Part shown: piece after piece, positions 6,922-16,975 of the stretch
Layout of the letters: every line of letters starts with the position of its first letter
Numbering within the stretch: position 1 is the stretch's first letter
NCBI GenBank assembly: GCA_947380285.1
Contig: CANCQD010000016.1
Span: forward strand, 1-32,774
Source of the DNA: Burkholderiaceae bacterium
Lineage (GTDB): Bacteria; Pseudomonadota; Gammaproteobacteria; Burkholderiales; Burkholderiaceae
Length of the DNA stretch: 32,774 nt
Reading direction: 5' to 3'
Program-made: the position numbers and the translations under genes
The notes under the pieces: model-generated
What the model was told of the DNA's origin: nothing
The model's input: only the letters and a program-made list of their open reading frames with translations
The model's database searches: none

Positions 6922-8903
6922 TGCCGTCAGTCCTTCAATTAACCCTCATTCTCTTGGCCTCGGGTGTGGCCGGAGTGGTTATTTTCCGCTATTTTGGTTT
7001 ACCGCCTATTTTGGGCTATTTGGCCATTGGGGTGCTGATTGGTCCCCATGCCCTTGGCCTGGCAAATGATTCAGCCACAGTGAAGTATTTGGCTGAATTT
7101 GGCGTGGTTTTCTTAATGTTCTCAATTGGCCTGGAATTTAATCTGCATAAGCTTCGGGCTATGCGGTCCATCGTATTTGGTTTGGGCGGTAGCCAGGTCA
7201 TTTTGACGATGTTGCTAGCAGTTCCAGCAAGTCTTTTGATGAACTGGATTTATCCCATTTCATGGCATGCTGCGATCGCGTTGGGTGGTGCACTAGCAAT
7301 GTCTTCAACAGCGATTGTCACCAAGCTGATCTCCGATCGCGCCGAATTGGAGACGGAGCATGGACGCAATGTAGTGGGTATTTTGTTGTTCCAAGACTTG
7401 GCGGTGGTCTTCCTGCTGATCCTATTGCCATCACTCGGAAAAAATCCTTCAGACTTGTTTGTAGCGCTTACAGCAGCATCCATCAAAATCACCATTGCCT
7501 TGGTATTGATTTTCTTCATTGGCCAAAGCTTGATGAGTCACTGGTTTAGGTTAGTAGCTAAGTTGCGTTCACAAGAGCTCTTCATGCTCAATCTCTTATT
7601 GATTGTTTTGGGCATGGCTGGATTAACCGAACACTTTGGTTTATCACTGGCACTTGGCGCATTTTTGGCAGGCATGTTGATTTCTGAAACACCTTATCGA
7701 CATCAAGTGGAAGAAGACGTCAAACCTTTCCGTGATGTCTTGCTTGGCCTCTTCTTTATTACGATTGGCATGTTGCTTGATTTCAATGTCATTCGTGAGC
7801 AATGGTTGCTGGTTTTGGTTTTACTGCTTGGCCCCTTAGTCTTTAAGTTCGGCCTGATTGCCCTGTTATCACGAGCCTTTGGTTCAAGTACTGGCATTTC
7901 GATTCGAACTGGATTATGTCTAGCGCAAGCAGGTGAATTCGGCTTTGTGTTGTTGAATCAAATTGATGGATTAGATTTGATTGACCCCATCTTGAGTCAG
8001 GCGGTATTAGCAGCAATGCTAATCTCAATGTTCTGCGCCCCGTTCTTGATTGAATATAGCGATCGTATTGCGATGCGCTTTTCTAGCAATGAATGGTTGT
8101 TGCAATCACTTGCATTAACTCGGGTTGCTTCCAAAAGTGTTCGTAATGAAAACCACGTCATTATTTGTGGATTTGGTCGCTCAGGTCAAAGTTTGGCACG
8201 CATGCTTGATCAAGAAAAAATTCTTTACATTGCTTTGGATTTGGATCCTGACCGCGTTAAAGAAGCCGCAGCTGCTGGTGACAATGTGGTCTACGGTGAT
8301 GCGAGTCGTGAAAATTATTTAGTTGCCGCAGGTCTTTCTAGGGCAAAGGCAGTAGTGATCACCTATGCAGATACTGCTGCTAGCATGCGAGTTCTTCGCC
8401 AAGTGGAACACTTGCGTCCAGGCATGACTGTGTTGGTGCGTACAAGAGATGATGCTGACATCGCTAAGTTGCAAGCTGCCGGAGCCACTGAAGTAGTGCC
8501 TGAGTTAATTGAAGGCAGCTTAATGATCGCTTCCCATGTTCTGCTGATCATGGGTGTACCTATGCGTAAGGTAGTGCGTCGCATTACAACAGCAAGGGAA
8601 GAGCGCTATAGTTTGTTGCGGGGCTACTTTAGGGGTTCGGCTGACGATGACTTTGGCTCAAATGAATCTTGGCGTTTACACGCCATTACCTTGTTACCGC
8701 ATTCACAAGCGATTGGCAAAAGTCTTGGCGAGCTTGATCTGGAGAAAGAGGGCGTGAATGTTCAGGCAGTGCGTCGCAAAGGTCGAAACGCAGATTATGT
8801 GAAGTTAGACCCTGTTCCAGATCTCAAGCTTGAGGCTAATGATATTTTGGTGATCTCAGGTAATTCAGAAGCGACTGATTTAGCCGAAGCTAAATTACTC
8901 TGA
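6921..8903 (+). CDS. CPA2-family cation/proton antiporter with RCK domains (KefB/KefC/YbaL type)
   Basis: This is an inner-membrane monovalent cation:proton antiporter, most likely for K+ efflux. Residues 1-385 form a Na_H_Exchanger domain with about 12 membrane segments and the conserved FQDLAVV (157-163). Residues about 411-530 are an RCK_N (TrkA-N) Rossmann domain with CGFGRSGQSLARML (416-429) and the acidic strand end LDLDPDR. About 575-660 is an RCK_C (TrkA-C) domain, which is a feature of YbaL-like members and absent from enterobacterial KefB/C. Length is 660. No KefF/KefG partner gene is adjacent. There is no clear Shine-Dalgarno, and its start lies 11 bp from kdsD. Whether glutathione gates it, as in KefC, cannot be told by eye. 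A hairpin terminator follows. Confidence 0.9.
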   Translation: MPSVLQLTLILLASGVAGVVIFRYFGLPPILGYLAIGVLIGPHALGLANDSATVKYLAEFGVVFLMFSIGLEFNLHKLRAMRSIVFGLGGSQVILTMLLAVPASLLMNWIYPISWHAAIALGGALAMSSTAIVTKLISDRAELETEHGRNVVGILLFQDLAVVFLLILLPSLGKNPSDLFVALTAASIKITIALVLIFFIGQSLMSHWFRLVAKLRSQELFMLNLLLIVLGMAGLTEHFGLSLALGAFLAGMLISETPYRHQVEEDVKPFRDVLLGLFFITIGMLLDFNVIREQWLLVLVLLLGPLVFKFGLIALLSRAFGSSTGISIRTGLCLAQAGEFGFVLLNQIDGLDLIDPILSQAVLAAMLISMFCAPFLIEYSDRIAMRFSSNEWLLQSLALTRVASKSVRNENHVIICGFGRSGQSLARMLDQEKILYIALDLDPDRVKEAAAAGDNVVYGDASRENYLVAAGLSRAKAVVITYADTAASMRVLRQVEHLRPGMTVLVRTRDDADIAKLQAAGATEVVPELIEGSLMIASHVLLIMGVPMRKVVRRITTAREERYSLLRGYFRGSADDDFGSNESWRLHAITLLPHSQAIGKSLGELDLEKEGVNVQAVRRKGRNADYVKLDPVPDLKLEANDILVISGNSEATDLAEAKLL

Positions 8904-8908
8904 GGTCA

Positions 8909-8935
8909 AGCAATACTTTATTGCTATCTTTTTCT
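8909..8935 (+). terminator. Rho-independent terminator after the antiporter gene
   Basis: A seven-base stem, AGCAATA (8909-8915) with TATTGCT (8919-8925), closes a CTT loop and is followed by ATCTTTTTCT. The stem is AT-rich, so it may be moderate in strength. On the opposite strand there is no T-run, so it would not stop uvrA transcripts. Confidence 0.6.
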
Positions 8936-8939
8936 AGTC

Positions 8940-11837
8940 CTACTTTTTCTTTTTACTGGCTGCGGGAGTAGGAGCTTTGCGAGTGAGTAAGGGCGCCAAG
9001 TAGTGCCCCGTAAAACTCAATTCGTTTTTAGCCACATCTTCAGGTGTACCAGTAGCAATAATTTGCCCACCGCCAGCTCCACCTTTAGGCCCCAAGTCAA
9101 TAATCCAATCAGCCGTCTTAATCACATCTAAGTTGTGCTCAATGATGACAATCGTGTTGCCTTGCTTCTTAAGTGTTTGAATCACTGTAAGTAGTAACTG
9201 AATGTCATGGAAATGCAAACCAGTAGTTGGTTCATCCAGAATATATAGGGTTCTGCCGGTATCACGCTTAGAAAGCTCAAGAGAGAGTTTCACGCGTTGC
9301 GCTTCACCACCGGATAAGGTGGTTGCGCTTTGCCCAAGCTTCACATAGCCTAAGCCAACATCTAATAAGGTTTTGAGTTTGCGCTTTACTACGGGAACTG
9401 CTTCAAAAAATTCATGCGCTTGTTCGATGGTCATCGACAACACTTCATGAATGTTCTTACCCTTGTAGCGAATGTCTAAAGTTTCACGGTTGTAGCGTTT
9501 GCCGTGACAAACATCACACGGAACATAAACGTCAGGCAAGAAATGCATCTCTACTTTGAGAACGCCATCGCCTTCACAAGAATCACAGCGACCACCCTTC
9601 ACGTTAAAAGAGAAGCGACCAGCTTCATAACCCCGTTCACGTGATGCAGGAACGCCTGCAAAGAGTTCTCTAATTGGTGTAAATAAGCCTGTATAGGTAG
9701 CTGGGTTAGAGCGTGGGGTTCTGCCAATCGGGGATTGATCAACGCTAATGACCTTGTCGAAGTGCTCTAAACCCTTGATTGCATCGTGAGCTGCGGGCTC
9801 TGCATTGGAGCCATAGAGGTGTTGAGCGACTGCATGATGCAGGGTGTCATTGATGAGAGTAGATTTACCAGAACCTGATACGCCAGTAACGCAGGTTAAC
9901 AAGCCTACGGGAATCTTTGCGTGTACTGATTGCAAATTATTGCCACGAGCACCAATAATTTCTAAAAAGCGATCATTTACTGGGATGCGTTTTTCTGGAA
10001 CTGCAATGGCTTCACGGCCAGCGAGATAAGCGCCTGTTAAGGAGTTAGGATTAGCCTCTACTTCCGCCGGCGTGCCTTGGGCAACCACTTCGCCACCATG
10101 AACACCAGCACCAGGACCAATATCAATTACCCAGTCAGAGGCGCGAATCATATCTTCGTCATGCTCAACGACTAAAACACTATTACCTAAATCACGTAAG
10201 TGTTTAAGTGTGCCGATCAAGCGATCGTTATCGCGTTGATGCAAGCCAATCGAAGGCTCATCCAATACATACATCACCCCCGTTAAGCCAGAGCCAATCT
10301 GGCTTGCCAGTCGAATACGTTGGGCTTCTCCTCCTGAGAGAGTATCGGCACTACGCTCAAGGGAGAGGTAGTCTAGACCTACATCATTTAAGAAGCGTAA
10401 ACGTGCGCCAATCTCTTTGACGATCTTGTCAGCGATTTCGCGCTTAGCGCCTTTGAGTTCAAGAGTCTCGAAATATTCTTTAGCTTCTTTTAGAGGTAAA
10501 GCACTGATCTCATAAATTGCACGAGATTGTTTCTTCTCACCCACTTTGACAAAGCGTGCCTCCTTACGTAAACGGCTGCCGTTACATTCTGGGCAAGTTT
10601 GTACATTCTGATAACGTGATAGTTCTTCGCGAACAGTCATGGAGTCTGTTTCGCGATAGCGTCTTTCAAAGTTCGCAACAATACCTTCGAAGGCATGTTC
10701 GCGAATACTATTTTTGCCTCGCTCGTTGATGTACTCAAACGGAATAGTGACATCACCAGAGCCCAAGAGAATGAGATCTTGCTGTTTCTTGTTCAGCGTC
10801 TCAAATGGCTTCTCAACATCAAAACCACCATGCTTAGCAAGCGTTTGTAGTAATTTGAAATAGAACTGATTACGACGATCCCAGCCTTTAATGGCGCCAG
10901 AGGCTAGTGATAAATCTGGGTGAGCAACGATGCGCTTTGGATCAAAGAAAGACTGATGACCTAAGCCGTCACAAGAAGGGCAGGCGCCCATTGGGTTGTT
11001 AAAAGAGAAGAGACGTGGCTCTAGTTCTTGTAAAGAGTATGAACAAACTGGGCATGCAAACTTGCTAGAGAAAATCATTTCTTTGCCAGTATCCATATCC
11101 ACAATCATGGCCTTGCCATCGGCTAGACGTAAAGCTGTCTCAAAAGATTCCGCTAAACGCTGCTGAATATCGGGACGCACTTTAATACGATCAACTACTA
11201 CTTCAATCGAGTGCTTATCGTTTTTCTTGAGTGCCGGTAATTGATCGACCTCAAAAATTTCTGCTTTGGCAACGTTTGCAGTGCCGCCACCAGAGCGCAC
11301 ACGAAAGCGCACAAAGCCTTGTGCCTGCAAGTCTTGAAAGAGATCTACGAATTCACCTTTACGCTCACTTACTACTGGAGCGAGAATCATCAGCTTCGTA
11401 TCTTCAGGCATCGACAACACAGTGTCGACCATTTGAGAAACGCTCTGCGCCTCTAAAGGAAGATCATGATCTGGGCAATGCGGGGTTCCTGCACGTGCAA
11501 ACAACAAGCGCAAGTAATCATGAATTTCAGTAACAGTGCCTACAGTTGAGCGGGGGTTGTGACTAGTGGCTTTTTGCTCAATCGAAATCGCTGGTGAAAG
11601 CCCCTCAATCGTATCGACGTCTGGCTTTTCCATGAGTTGTAAAAACTGTCGGGCATATGCCGAGAGAGATTCAACATAGCGACGTTGCCCTTCGGCATAT
11701 AGAGTGTCAAAAGCGAGTGAGCTCTTTCCTGAACCCGATAAGCCAGTAAGGACAACAAGTTTCTCCCTAGGAATGTCTAGATTGATGTTTTTGAGGTTGT
11801 GGGTGCGGGCACCGCGGATCTTGATTTCGTTATTCAT
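8940..11837 (-). CDS. uvrA: Excinuclease ABC subunit A
   Basis: UvrA is the damage-sensing ATPase of nucleotide excision repair and loads UvrB. The 965-residue product shows both ABC modules: Walker A GLSGSGKS (32-39) and GVSGSGKS (652-659), signatures LSGGE (500-504 and 841-845), and Walker B regions LDEPSIGLH (525-533) and LDEPTTGLH (867-875). Zinc ligands are Cys262/265/286/289 and Cys751/754/774/777, and a further CPEC pair lies at 415-418. The C-terminus has a Lys-rich extension (ASKKKK). It is divergent from the MFS gene with 37 bp between starts; a minus-strand TATATT about 21 bases before the ATG may be its -10. I see no LexA-type box in that gap. Confidence 0.98.
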   Translation of the reverse strand: MNNEIKIRGARTHNLKNINLDIPREKLVVLTGLSGSGKSSLAFDTLYAEGQRRYVESLSAYARQFLQLMEKPDVDTIEGLSPAISIEQKATSHNPRSTVGTVTEIHDYLRLLFARAGTPHCPDHDLPLEAQSVSQMVDTVLSMPEDTKLMILAPVVSERKGEFVDLFQDLQAQGFVRFRVRSGGGTANVAKAEIFEVDQLPALKKNDKHSIEVVVDRIKVRPDIQQRLAESFETALRLADGKAMIVDMDTGKEMIFSSKFACPVCSYSLQELEPRLFSFNNPMGACPSCDGLGHQSFFDPKRIVAHPDLSLASGAIKGWDRRNQFYFKLLQTLAKHGGFDVEKPFETLNKKQQDLILLGSGDVTIPFEYINERGKNSIREHAFEGIVANFERRYRETDSMTVREELSRYQNVQTCPECNGSRLRKEARFVKVGEKKQSRAIYEISALPLKEAKEYFETLELKGAKREIADKIVKEIGARLRFLNDVGLDYLSLERSADTLSGGEAQRIRLASQIGSGLTGVMYVLDEPSIGLHQRDNDRLIGTLKHLRDLGNSVLVVEHDEDMIRASDWVIDIGPGAGVHGGEVVAQGTPAEVEANPNSLTGAYLAGREAIAVPEKRIPVNDRFLEIIGARGNNLQSVHAKIPVGLLTCVTGVSGSGKSTLINDTLHHAVAQHLYGSNAEPAAHDAIKGLEHFDKVISVDQSPIGRTPRSNPATYTGLFTPIRELFAGVPASRERGYEAGRFSFNVKGGRCDSCEGDGVLKVEMHFLPDVYVPCDVCHGKRYNRETLDIRYKGKNIHEVLSMTIEQAHEFFEAVPVVKRKLKTLLDVGLGYVKLGQSATTLSGGEAQRVKLSLELSKRDTGRTLYILDEPTTGLHFHDIQLLLTVIQTLKKQGNTIVIIEHNLDVIKTADWIIDLGPKGGAGGGQIIATGTPEDVAKNELSFTGHYLAPLLTRKAPTPAASKKKK

Positions 11838-11874
11838 GATTTTTTAGCGTAACTTGTTAATATAGCTCTTTCCC

Positions 11875-13035
11875 ATGAATCCTTCTGAACTTCGCTCTAC
11901 TCTGGCCTTAGCAGGCATCTTTGGCCTCCGCATGCTAGGCCTTTTCTTGCTATTGCCCATCTTTAGCATTCATGCACGGGGCTTGCCTGGGGGTGAACAG
12001 GCCTTTTTGGTGGGTTTGACCCTCGGAATATTCAATATTGTTCAGGCCTGTTTTCATATCCCCTTGGGGCGTTTATCCGACCGAATTGGCCGCAAACCAG
12101 TGGTTTTATGGGGCCTTTCCTTGTTTATTGCCGGTGCTTTGATTTCTGCCGCTAAGGATGATTTGTTATGGATTGCCATTGGGCGGGGTGTTATGGGGGC
12201 TGGAGCGATATCAGCCGCAGTTTCTGCATGGGTTGCCGATCTCACGCGTGAACAAGTACGAACTCGGGCTATGGCTTTGGTGGGTGGAAGTATTGCACTC
12301 TCATTCGCACTATCCTTGGTAATTGCCGCACCCATTTACCGAGTGATTAGCTTAAGTGGAATGTTTATTGTGTTGGCGATTCTTGGGGTGATAGCAATGT
12401 TGGTGACGTATTACGTTTTACCAAGTACTCATCCTGAAGTCAAAGTTCAGCAAGCCTCCTTGAAGGAGGTATTTTTTCGTCCCGAGTTGATGCGTTTGAA
12501 TGTTGGTGTATTTGTATTGAATGCAACCCAGGTGGCGATGTTCTTAGTGGTGCCACGTTTACTAGTACAAGCAGGATTGCCCCTGTCTTCGCATTGGGAA
12601 ATTTATCTCCCAGTAGTTTTACTATCTTTTTTCTTTATGGCGCCCATCCTGATTTTTGGTGAGAAGAAGCAGCAACTTCGTACGATTATGCTTATTGCAA
12701 TCGTACTGTTATTGATTGCTGAATTTTTGTTTACGAACAGCGCCTCTGTTACGTCAATTGCTATTGCTTTGTTAGTTTATTTCGTAGGATTCAACCTGCT
12801 GGAAGCCTTACAACCATCCTTAGTTTCGCGTTTTGCTAAAGAATCTAAGGGCACAGCCTTAGGTGTTTACAACACTACACAATCAATAGGCTTATTTGCT
12901 GGCGCTGCTATTGGAGGCTATTTGATGGATAGCCATGGTGATTTATCGGTCTTTGTGACGGGTGCCGTACTCTTAGTTTGCTGGCTTATAATTGCGTGGT
13001 CGATGCGTGAATTACCAGCAAAGACGCAGCCGTAG
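11875..13035 (+). CDS. Major facilitator superfamily transporter
   Basis: A 386-residue integral membrane protein with about 12 predicted helices. The MFS motif A is clear between helices 2 and 3 (GRLSDRIGRKPVV, 65-77), and a helix-4/5 region with GRGVMGAGAISAAVSAWVADLTRE is typical of drug/proton antiporters. It resembles the transmembrane core of YajR but ends without the extra C-terminal cytoplasmic domain of Escherichia coli YajR. The substrate cannot be inferred. Context uvrA-MFS-ssb recurs in betaproteobacteria, which supports orthology but not function. A plus-strand TTAATATAG about 12 bases before the ATG may be the -10 region. Confidence 0.88.
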   Translation: MNPSELRSTLALAGIFGLRMLGLFLLLPIFSIHARGLPGGEQAFLVGLTLGIFNIVQACFHIPLGRLSDRIGRKPVVLWGLSLFIAGALISAAKDDLLWIAIGRGVMGAGAISAAVSAWVADLTREQVRTRAMALVGGSIALSFALSLVIAAPIYRVISLSGMFIVLAILGVIAMLVTYYVLPSTHPEVKVQQASLKEVFFRPELMRLNVGVFVLNATQVAMFLVVPRLLVQAGLPLSSHWEIYLPVVLLSFFFMAPILIFGEKKQQLRTIMLIAIVLLLIAEFLFTNSASVTSIAIALLVYFVGFNLLEALQPSLVSRFAKESKGTALGVYNTTQSIGLFAGAAIGGYLMDSHGDLSVFVTGAVLLVCWLIIAWSMRELPAKTQP

Positions 13036-13109
13036 CTGAATTGATTAAATAAAAGTGAGTAGTTTATTTTTAGTAGTAATAACAGCAGTATTTTTCTTCG
13101 GGAGACAAC

Positions 13110-13565
13110 ATGGCTTCGGTAAATAAAGTCATCATCGTAGGTAACGTAGGTCGCGATCCAGAAACTCGTTACATGCCAAGCGGCGACGCCGTTACAAACA
13201 TTTCAGTAGCAACATCTGATCGCTACAAAGACAAGCAAACTGGTGAAATGAAAGAAACCACAGAATGGCACCGTGTTGCATTCTTTGGCAAGCTCGCAGA
13301 AATCGCTGGTCAGTACCTTAAAAAGGGTTCACAGGTTTATGTTGAAGGTCGTTTGCGTACACGCAAATGGACTGACGCTAGTGGCCAAGAAAAGTATTCC
13401 ACAGAGATCGTTGCAGAAACTATGCAAATGCTTGGTGGTAAGCCAGTAGGCGGAAGTGGTGATGGTGGCGAGAGCTATAGCCGCTCAAAGCCGGCTGAGC
13501 AGTCTGCTCCAGCATCATCAAACGCTGCATCACTTGGCGCAATGGATGACGATATTCCGTTTTAA
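13110..13565 (+). CDS. ssb: Single-stranded DNA-binding protein
   Basis: SSB coats single-stranded DNA during replication, repair and recombination and recruits partners through its acidic tail. The 151-residue product begins [20 protein letters not shown], with an OB-fold to about residue 110 ([47 protein letters not shown]). A Gly/Ser/Pro-rich linker and the canonical tail MDDDIPF (145-151) follow. GGGAGA six bases before the ATG is a good ribosome site. The 74-bp AT-rich spacer from the MFS gene probably has its own promoter, but I cannot pick a convincing one. Two hairpin terminators follow. Confidence 0.98.
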   Translation: MASVNKVIIVGNVGRDPETRYMPSGDAVTNISVATSDRYKDKQTGEMKETTEWHRVAFFGKLAEIAGQYLKKGSQVYVEGRLRTRKWTDASGQEKYSTEIVAETMQMLGGKPVGGSGDGGESYSRSKPAEQSAPASSNAASLGAMDDDIPF

Positions 13566-13577
13566 GCATTGATCAAG

Positions 13578-13600
13578 CATCACTTCTTTGTGATGGTTTT
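13578..13600 (+). terminator. First of two hairpins after ssb
   Basis: CATCAC (13578-13583) pairs with GTGATG (13590-13595) around a TTCTTT loop, followed by GTTTT. It is short and precedes a much stronger hairpin, so it may be an accessory stop. Confidence 0.5.
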
Positions 13601-13605
13601 AATAG

Positions 13606-13640
13606 AAAACCCCTTCTAGGATTTCCTACAAGGGGTTTTT
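13606..13640. terminator. Strong bidirectional terminator between ssb and queF
   Basis: AAAACCCCTT (13606-13615) pairs with AAGGGGTTTT (13630-13639), and inside it TAGGA (13617-13621) pairs with TCCTA (13624-13628) with one C-C mismatch between the stems. The A-run on one side and T-run on the other make it functional in both directions, as expected between convergent genes. Confidence 0.9.
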
Positions 13641-13673
13641 ATTTGCCTAAAGCTTTTAAGTTGGCTCTGGGTT

Positions 13674-14501
13674 TTATTGTCTAGCGTGCCGAATATTCTC
13701 TGGCCAAGGGGAGTTGTAATCGGTGCGAAATGGGTTGATGTCTAAGCCACCACGCCTTGTGTAGCGCGCATAGACAGATAGCTTTTCTGGTTTGCACTGA
13801 CGCTTGATATCAGTAAAGATAGTTTCAACACAATGCTCATGAAACTCACCCAAGTTCCTAAACCCAATGAGGTAGCGTAAGAGACCCTCTTCCAAAATAG
13901 GGCGTCCTTGATAGCGAATTTGTACGCTCGCCCAGTCTGGTTGACCAGTAACCGGGCAGTTAGATTTAAGTAAGTGAGATACCAAGCATTGTTCGATAGG
14001 GCCAAAAGATTCATTGACGCTTAGTAGGCTTGGGTCTGCTGGCAGGTTGGGATCTACTTCAATATCCAATCTATCCATCAAAATCCCACCCATTTCTTGC
14101 ATCCCTTTTTTGGAGATGGCCTCAGTTAGGCTGATACGTGTGGCGATCTTACTGCCAGCAAGCGCAGATAAGTCTGCAATTAGCCTTTCTTTAACTGCAT
14201 TCTCATCTGCAAAGACTGCGCTATTCAGGCTGTTTAGATATAGCTTAAATGATTTGGACTCAATCATGTTTGGCGAGTCTGCGGGAATCTGAAATTCTGC
14301 CAAAGCAATCTGCGGCTTGCCTTTTTGGTTAAGCCAACTTAATTCAAATGCATTCCATATATCGACACCTGTAAATGGCAAGGCTTGATTTTCTTTGAGA
14401 CCCAGCTTTGTTCTGTTCTCAATTCTTGGAATGGGAAATAACAAGCTTGGATCATATTGATCTGGATACTGTGTTGATTGTCCGAGAGGTAACATTGCCA
14501 T
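13674..14501 (-). CDS. queF: NADPH-dependent 7-cyano-7-deazaguanine (preQ0) reductase
   Basis: QueF reduces the nitrile of preQ0 to the amine preQ1 in queuosine tRNA modification. The 275-residue product is the long, two-tandem-fold type found in Escherichia coli (282 residues). The QueF motif ESKSFKLYLNS is at 81-91. The nucleophilic Cys is Cys182 in KSNCPVTGQPDWASV, with Asp189 as the general acid. The substrate-binding FHEHCVETIF segment is near 216-228. A second ATG two codons on (14495) is an alternative start. It follows the 5'-nucleotidase gene by 17 bp, so they are probably co-transcribed. It ends at the shared bidirectional terminator. Confidence 0.96.
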   Translation of the reverse strand: MAMLPLGQSTQYPDQYDPSLLFPIPRIENRTKLGLKENQALPFTGVDIWNAFELSWLNQKGKPQIALAEFQIPADSPNMIESKSFKLYLNSLNSAVFADENAVKERLIADLSALAGSKIATRISLTEAISKKGMQEMGGILMDRLDIEVDPNLPADPSLLSVNESFGPIEQCLVSHLLKSNCPVTGQPDWASVQIRYQGRPILEEGLLRYLIGFRNLGEFHEHCVETIFTDIKRQCKPEKLSVYARYTRRGGLDINPFRTDYNSPWPENIRHARQ

Positions 14502-14518
14502 TGCAGTAGTTCGCTTAC

Positions 14519-15427
14519 TTACTTCTTGGGTTTATTCGATACGCCTGAGACGACATGGCCTGTTGGTGCAACAGAAGCCGCCGATTGGCAATGGCCTGTT
14601 TGATCATCAAAGAAAAAGTCAGGTTCGAATTCTCGTAAAAACTCGCTCTTCGAGAGGCCACCCAAGAACATTGCTTCATCCACATCAATACCCCATGCCA
14701 TCAAGGTACGAATTGCGCGTTCGTGAGCAGGAGCAGAGCGCGCTGTTACTAGGGCGGTGCGAATGCGCATACCGTTTTCACTAGTGGAACGTTGTAGCCT
14801 ATGTAGCGCTTCTAGTAATGGTTTAAACGGGCCAGGAGGCAATGGAATATCCACCTTTTTGCTCTCGTGATCGACAAATGCCTCAAGACCTTTTTTTTGG
14901 AAGACTTGTTCGGCTTCATCGGAGAAAAGGACTGCGTCTCCGTCAAAAGCGATGCGGATCTCATTGGGATGAGACTCGGCAGTCTTGCTGGATTCCGGAT
15001 ACACGCGCGCTGCAGGGAAGCCTGCATCAATCGTTGCGCGTACATCATCCTCATTAGCAGACAAGAAGAGGTTGGCATGTAGGGAGCGCAGGTAATGATA
15101 CGGTGGTCTACCTCTAGTAAATACACCACGTTCAAGATGTAATCCATGATGCTCGGCAGACCGGAATACACGCAGCCCGCTGACTGGATCGTTGCGAGAG
15201 AGAATCACTACCTCTACCCGCTGGTCACCCTCTTCATTAAAGGCAAGTAGTTTTTTTACTAGTGGGAACGCCACCCCTTTTTGAGCAGCCTCACTAAGAC
15301 GTTCTAACTGTAACTTCATATAAGCGCTGTCATCGGTGGATTCGAAGATGCGATTTTCTTCCTCGAAATCAAACAGGGCGCGCGAAGAGATCGCAACGAC
15401 AAGTTTTCCGGTAAGCGTATATGACAT
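14519..15427 (-). CDS. Cytosolic 5'-nucleotidase (Pfam 5-nucleotidase / cN-I-like)
   Basis: The 302-residue product matches the 5'-nucleotidase family related to animal cytosolic 5'-nucleotidase I, which hydrolyses nucleoside monophosphates. Recognisable parts are LVVAISSRALFDFEEENRIF at the N-terminus, the HAD-like IAFDGDAVLFSDE (159-171), the TALVTARSAPAHERAIRTL segment, and the C-terminal LGGLSKSEFLREFEPDFFFDDQTGH block. The N-terminal Asp20 region and the Asp162/Asp164 pair are candidates for the catalytic Asp residues. It sits between ilvA (27 bp upstream) and queF (17 bp downstream) in one strand. The true substrate is unknown; a link with queuosine metabolism is only a neighbour inference. 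Confidence 0.85.
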   Translation of the reverse strand: MSYTLTGKLVVAISSRALFDFEEENRIFESTDDSAYMKLQLERLSEAAQKGVAFPLVKKLLAFNEEGDQRVEVVILSRNDPVSGLRVFRSAEHHGLHLERGVFTRGRPPYHYLRSLHANLFLSANEDDVRATIDAGFPAARVYPESSKTAESHPNEIRIAFDGDAVLFSDEAEQVFQKKGLEAFVDHESKKVDIPLPPGPFKPLLEALHRLQRSTSENGMRIRTALVTARSAPAHERAIRTLMAWGIDVDEAMFLGGLSKSEFLREFEPDFFFDDQTGHCQSAASVAPTGHVVSGVSNKPKK

Positions 15428-15454
15428 GAAGGTATTGGTCTTCTGTATTAAATC

Positions 15455-16975
15455 TTATTTAAGGAACAGGCGATAGGCCGGGTTGTTACTCTCATCCCAG
15501 TGTGGGTAGCCTAATGTAGCTAAGAATTTTTGGAACTTATTCTGCTCATTTTTAGGAACCTGAATACCAATCAGAATGCGCCCATAGTCAGCCCCGTGAT
15601 TGCGATAGTGGAACAAGCTAATGTTCCAGTTGGGGGCCATACTGGTTAAGAACTTCATCAATGCACCTGGGCGCTCTGGGAATTCAAAACGGTAGAGCAA
15701 TTCATCTTTAGCGAGCGCAGAATGTCCGCCAACCATATGGCGTAAATGTGATTTTGCTAACTCATCATGGGTGAGATCAATTGTTGCGAATTTTGCTTTG
15801 CGGAAATGCTTTGCAATCGTGTCGCTATCACCCGCTTTTTGCGTGCTGATACCCACAAAAATATGGGCTTCGCTTTGATCGCCAATGCGATAGTTAAATT
15901 CAGTAACGTTTCTTTTCCCGAGTAATTCGCAGAAGCGTTTGAAAGAGCCGCGCTCTTCAGGAATCGTTACAGCAAATACTGCTTCACGGAACTCACCAAC
16001 GTCAGCACGTTCAGCCACAAAGCGTAGGCGGCTAAAGTTCATGTTAGCCCCACAAGCCACGGCTACTAAAGTTTTTTTCTTAATGCGTTTTTTCTCTACG
16101 TACTTCTTCATGCCAGCAATCGCAAGTGCACCTGCGGGCTCAAGAATGCTGCGCGTATCAGTAAATACATCGTTGATAGCTGCACAGATTTCGTCTGTGT
16201 CAACGGTGATGATTTCATCCACTACTTTTTTGCAAATGCGAAATGTTTCTTTACCAACCAATTTAACGGCAGTGCCGTCTGAGAACAAACCAACATCTTT
16301 CATCTCAATACGTTTATTCGCTTTGAGTGATTGATTCATTGCGTCAGAGTCTGATGCTTGCACCCCGATGACTTTTGTTTTTGGACTGACGGCTTTGATG
16401 TACTCGCCAATACCTGCAATCAGGCCTCCACCACCGATGGCCACAAAAACAGCATCGATGGGTTTTTCGTATTGGGTAAAAATTTCGTGAGCGATGGTGC
16501 CTTGTCCAGCAATGACATCGGGATCATCAAAAGGATGTACAAAAGTTAAGCCTCGTTTTTTGCCGAGAACCTCGGAATACTTGAAAGCATCGCTATAGGA
16601 TTCGCCATGAAGAATGATTTCTACCCAAGGTCCGCCTCGAGCCTTTACCGCATCAATTTTGACGCTCGGAGTGGTTACTGGCATCACGATGACGGCTTTG
16701 CACTTCATTTTGGCAGCTGAAAGCGCTACTCCTTGGGCATGATTACCTGCCGAAGCGGCTATTACCCCGCGCTTTAAGGCTTCAGGGGGTAAATGGGCCA
16801 TTTTGTTATAGGCGCCACGGAGTTTGAAGGAGAAAACCGGCTGGTTATCCTCTCTTTTGAGGAGTATCTGGTTACCCAAACGCTTTGTCAGTTCTGGGGC
16901 GACCTGAAGCTCGGTTTCTCTGGCTACGTCATAGACGCGAGCCGATAAAATTTTCTTTAAATAGTTCGTTGCCAT
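15455..16975 (-). CDS. ilvA: Threonine ammonia-lyase, biosynthetic
   Basis: IlvA deaminates threonine to 2-oxobutanoate, the first committed step to isoleucine. The 506-residue product has the PLP-dependent fold-type II domain (1 to about 320): Lys51 in SFKLRGAYNKM binds PLP, and the phosphate loop is GGGGLIAGIG (181-190). Two ACT-like regulatory domains follow (about 330-410 and 425-500), so this is the isoleucine-feedback form (Escherichia coli 514 residues), not the short catabolic TdcB form. It heads a likely ilvA-nucleotidase-queF transcript. The 134-bp region upstream of the start can fold into alternative hairpins, but no leader peptide with Ile codons is visible. Confidence 0.97.
   Translation of the reverse strand: MATNYLKKILSARVYDVARETELQVAPELTKRLGNQILLKREDNQPVFSFKLRGAYNKMAHLPPEALKRGVIAASAGNHAQGVALSAAKMKCKAVIVMPVTTPSVKIDAVKARGGPWVEIILHGESYSDAFKYSEVLGKKRGLTFVHPFDDPDVIAGQGTIAHEIFTQYEKPIDAVFVAIGGGGLIAGIGEYIKAVSPKTKVIGVQASDSDAMNQSLKANKRIEMKDVGLFSDGTAVKLVGKETFRICKKVVDEIITVDTDEICAAINDVFTDTRSILEPAGALAIAGMKKYVEKKRIKKKTLVAVACGANMNFSRLRFVAERADVGEFREAVFAVTIPEERGSFKRFCELLGKRNVTEFNYRIGDQSEAHIFVGISTQKAGDSDTIAKHFRKAKFATIDLTHDELAKSHLRHMVGGHSALAKDELLYRFEFPERPGALMKFLTSMAPNWNISLFHYRNHGADYGRILIGIQVPKNEQNKFQKFLATLGYPHWDESNNPAYRLFLK

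Noticed and set aside
11838..11874. LexA (SOS) box between uvrA and the MFS gene
   Set aside because: No CTG-N10-CAG pattern is present there, and the ssb upstream region also lacks one.
15939..16334. 131-codon plus-strand frame opposite ilvA
   Set aside because: It is a Ser/Thr-rich antisense frame over a conserved enzyme domain, with no motif or spacing of its own.
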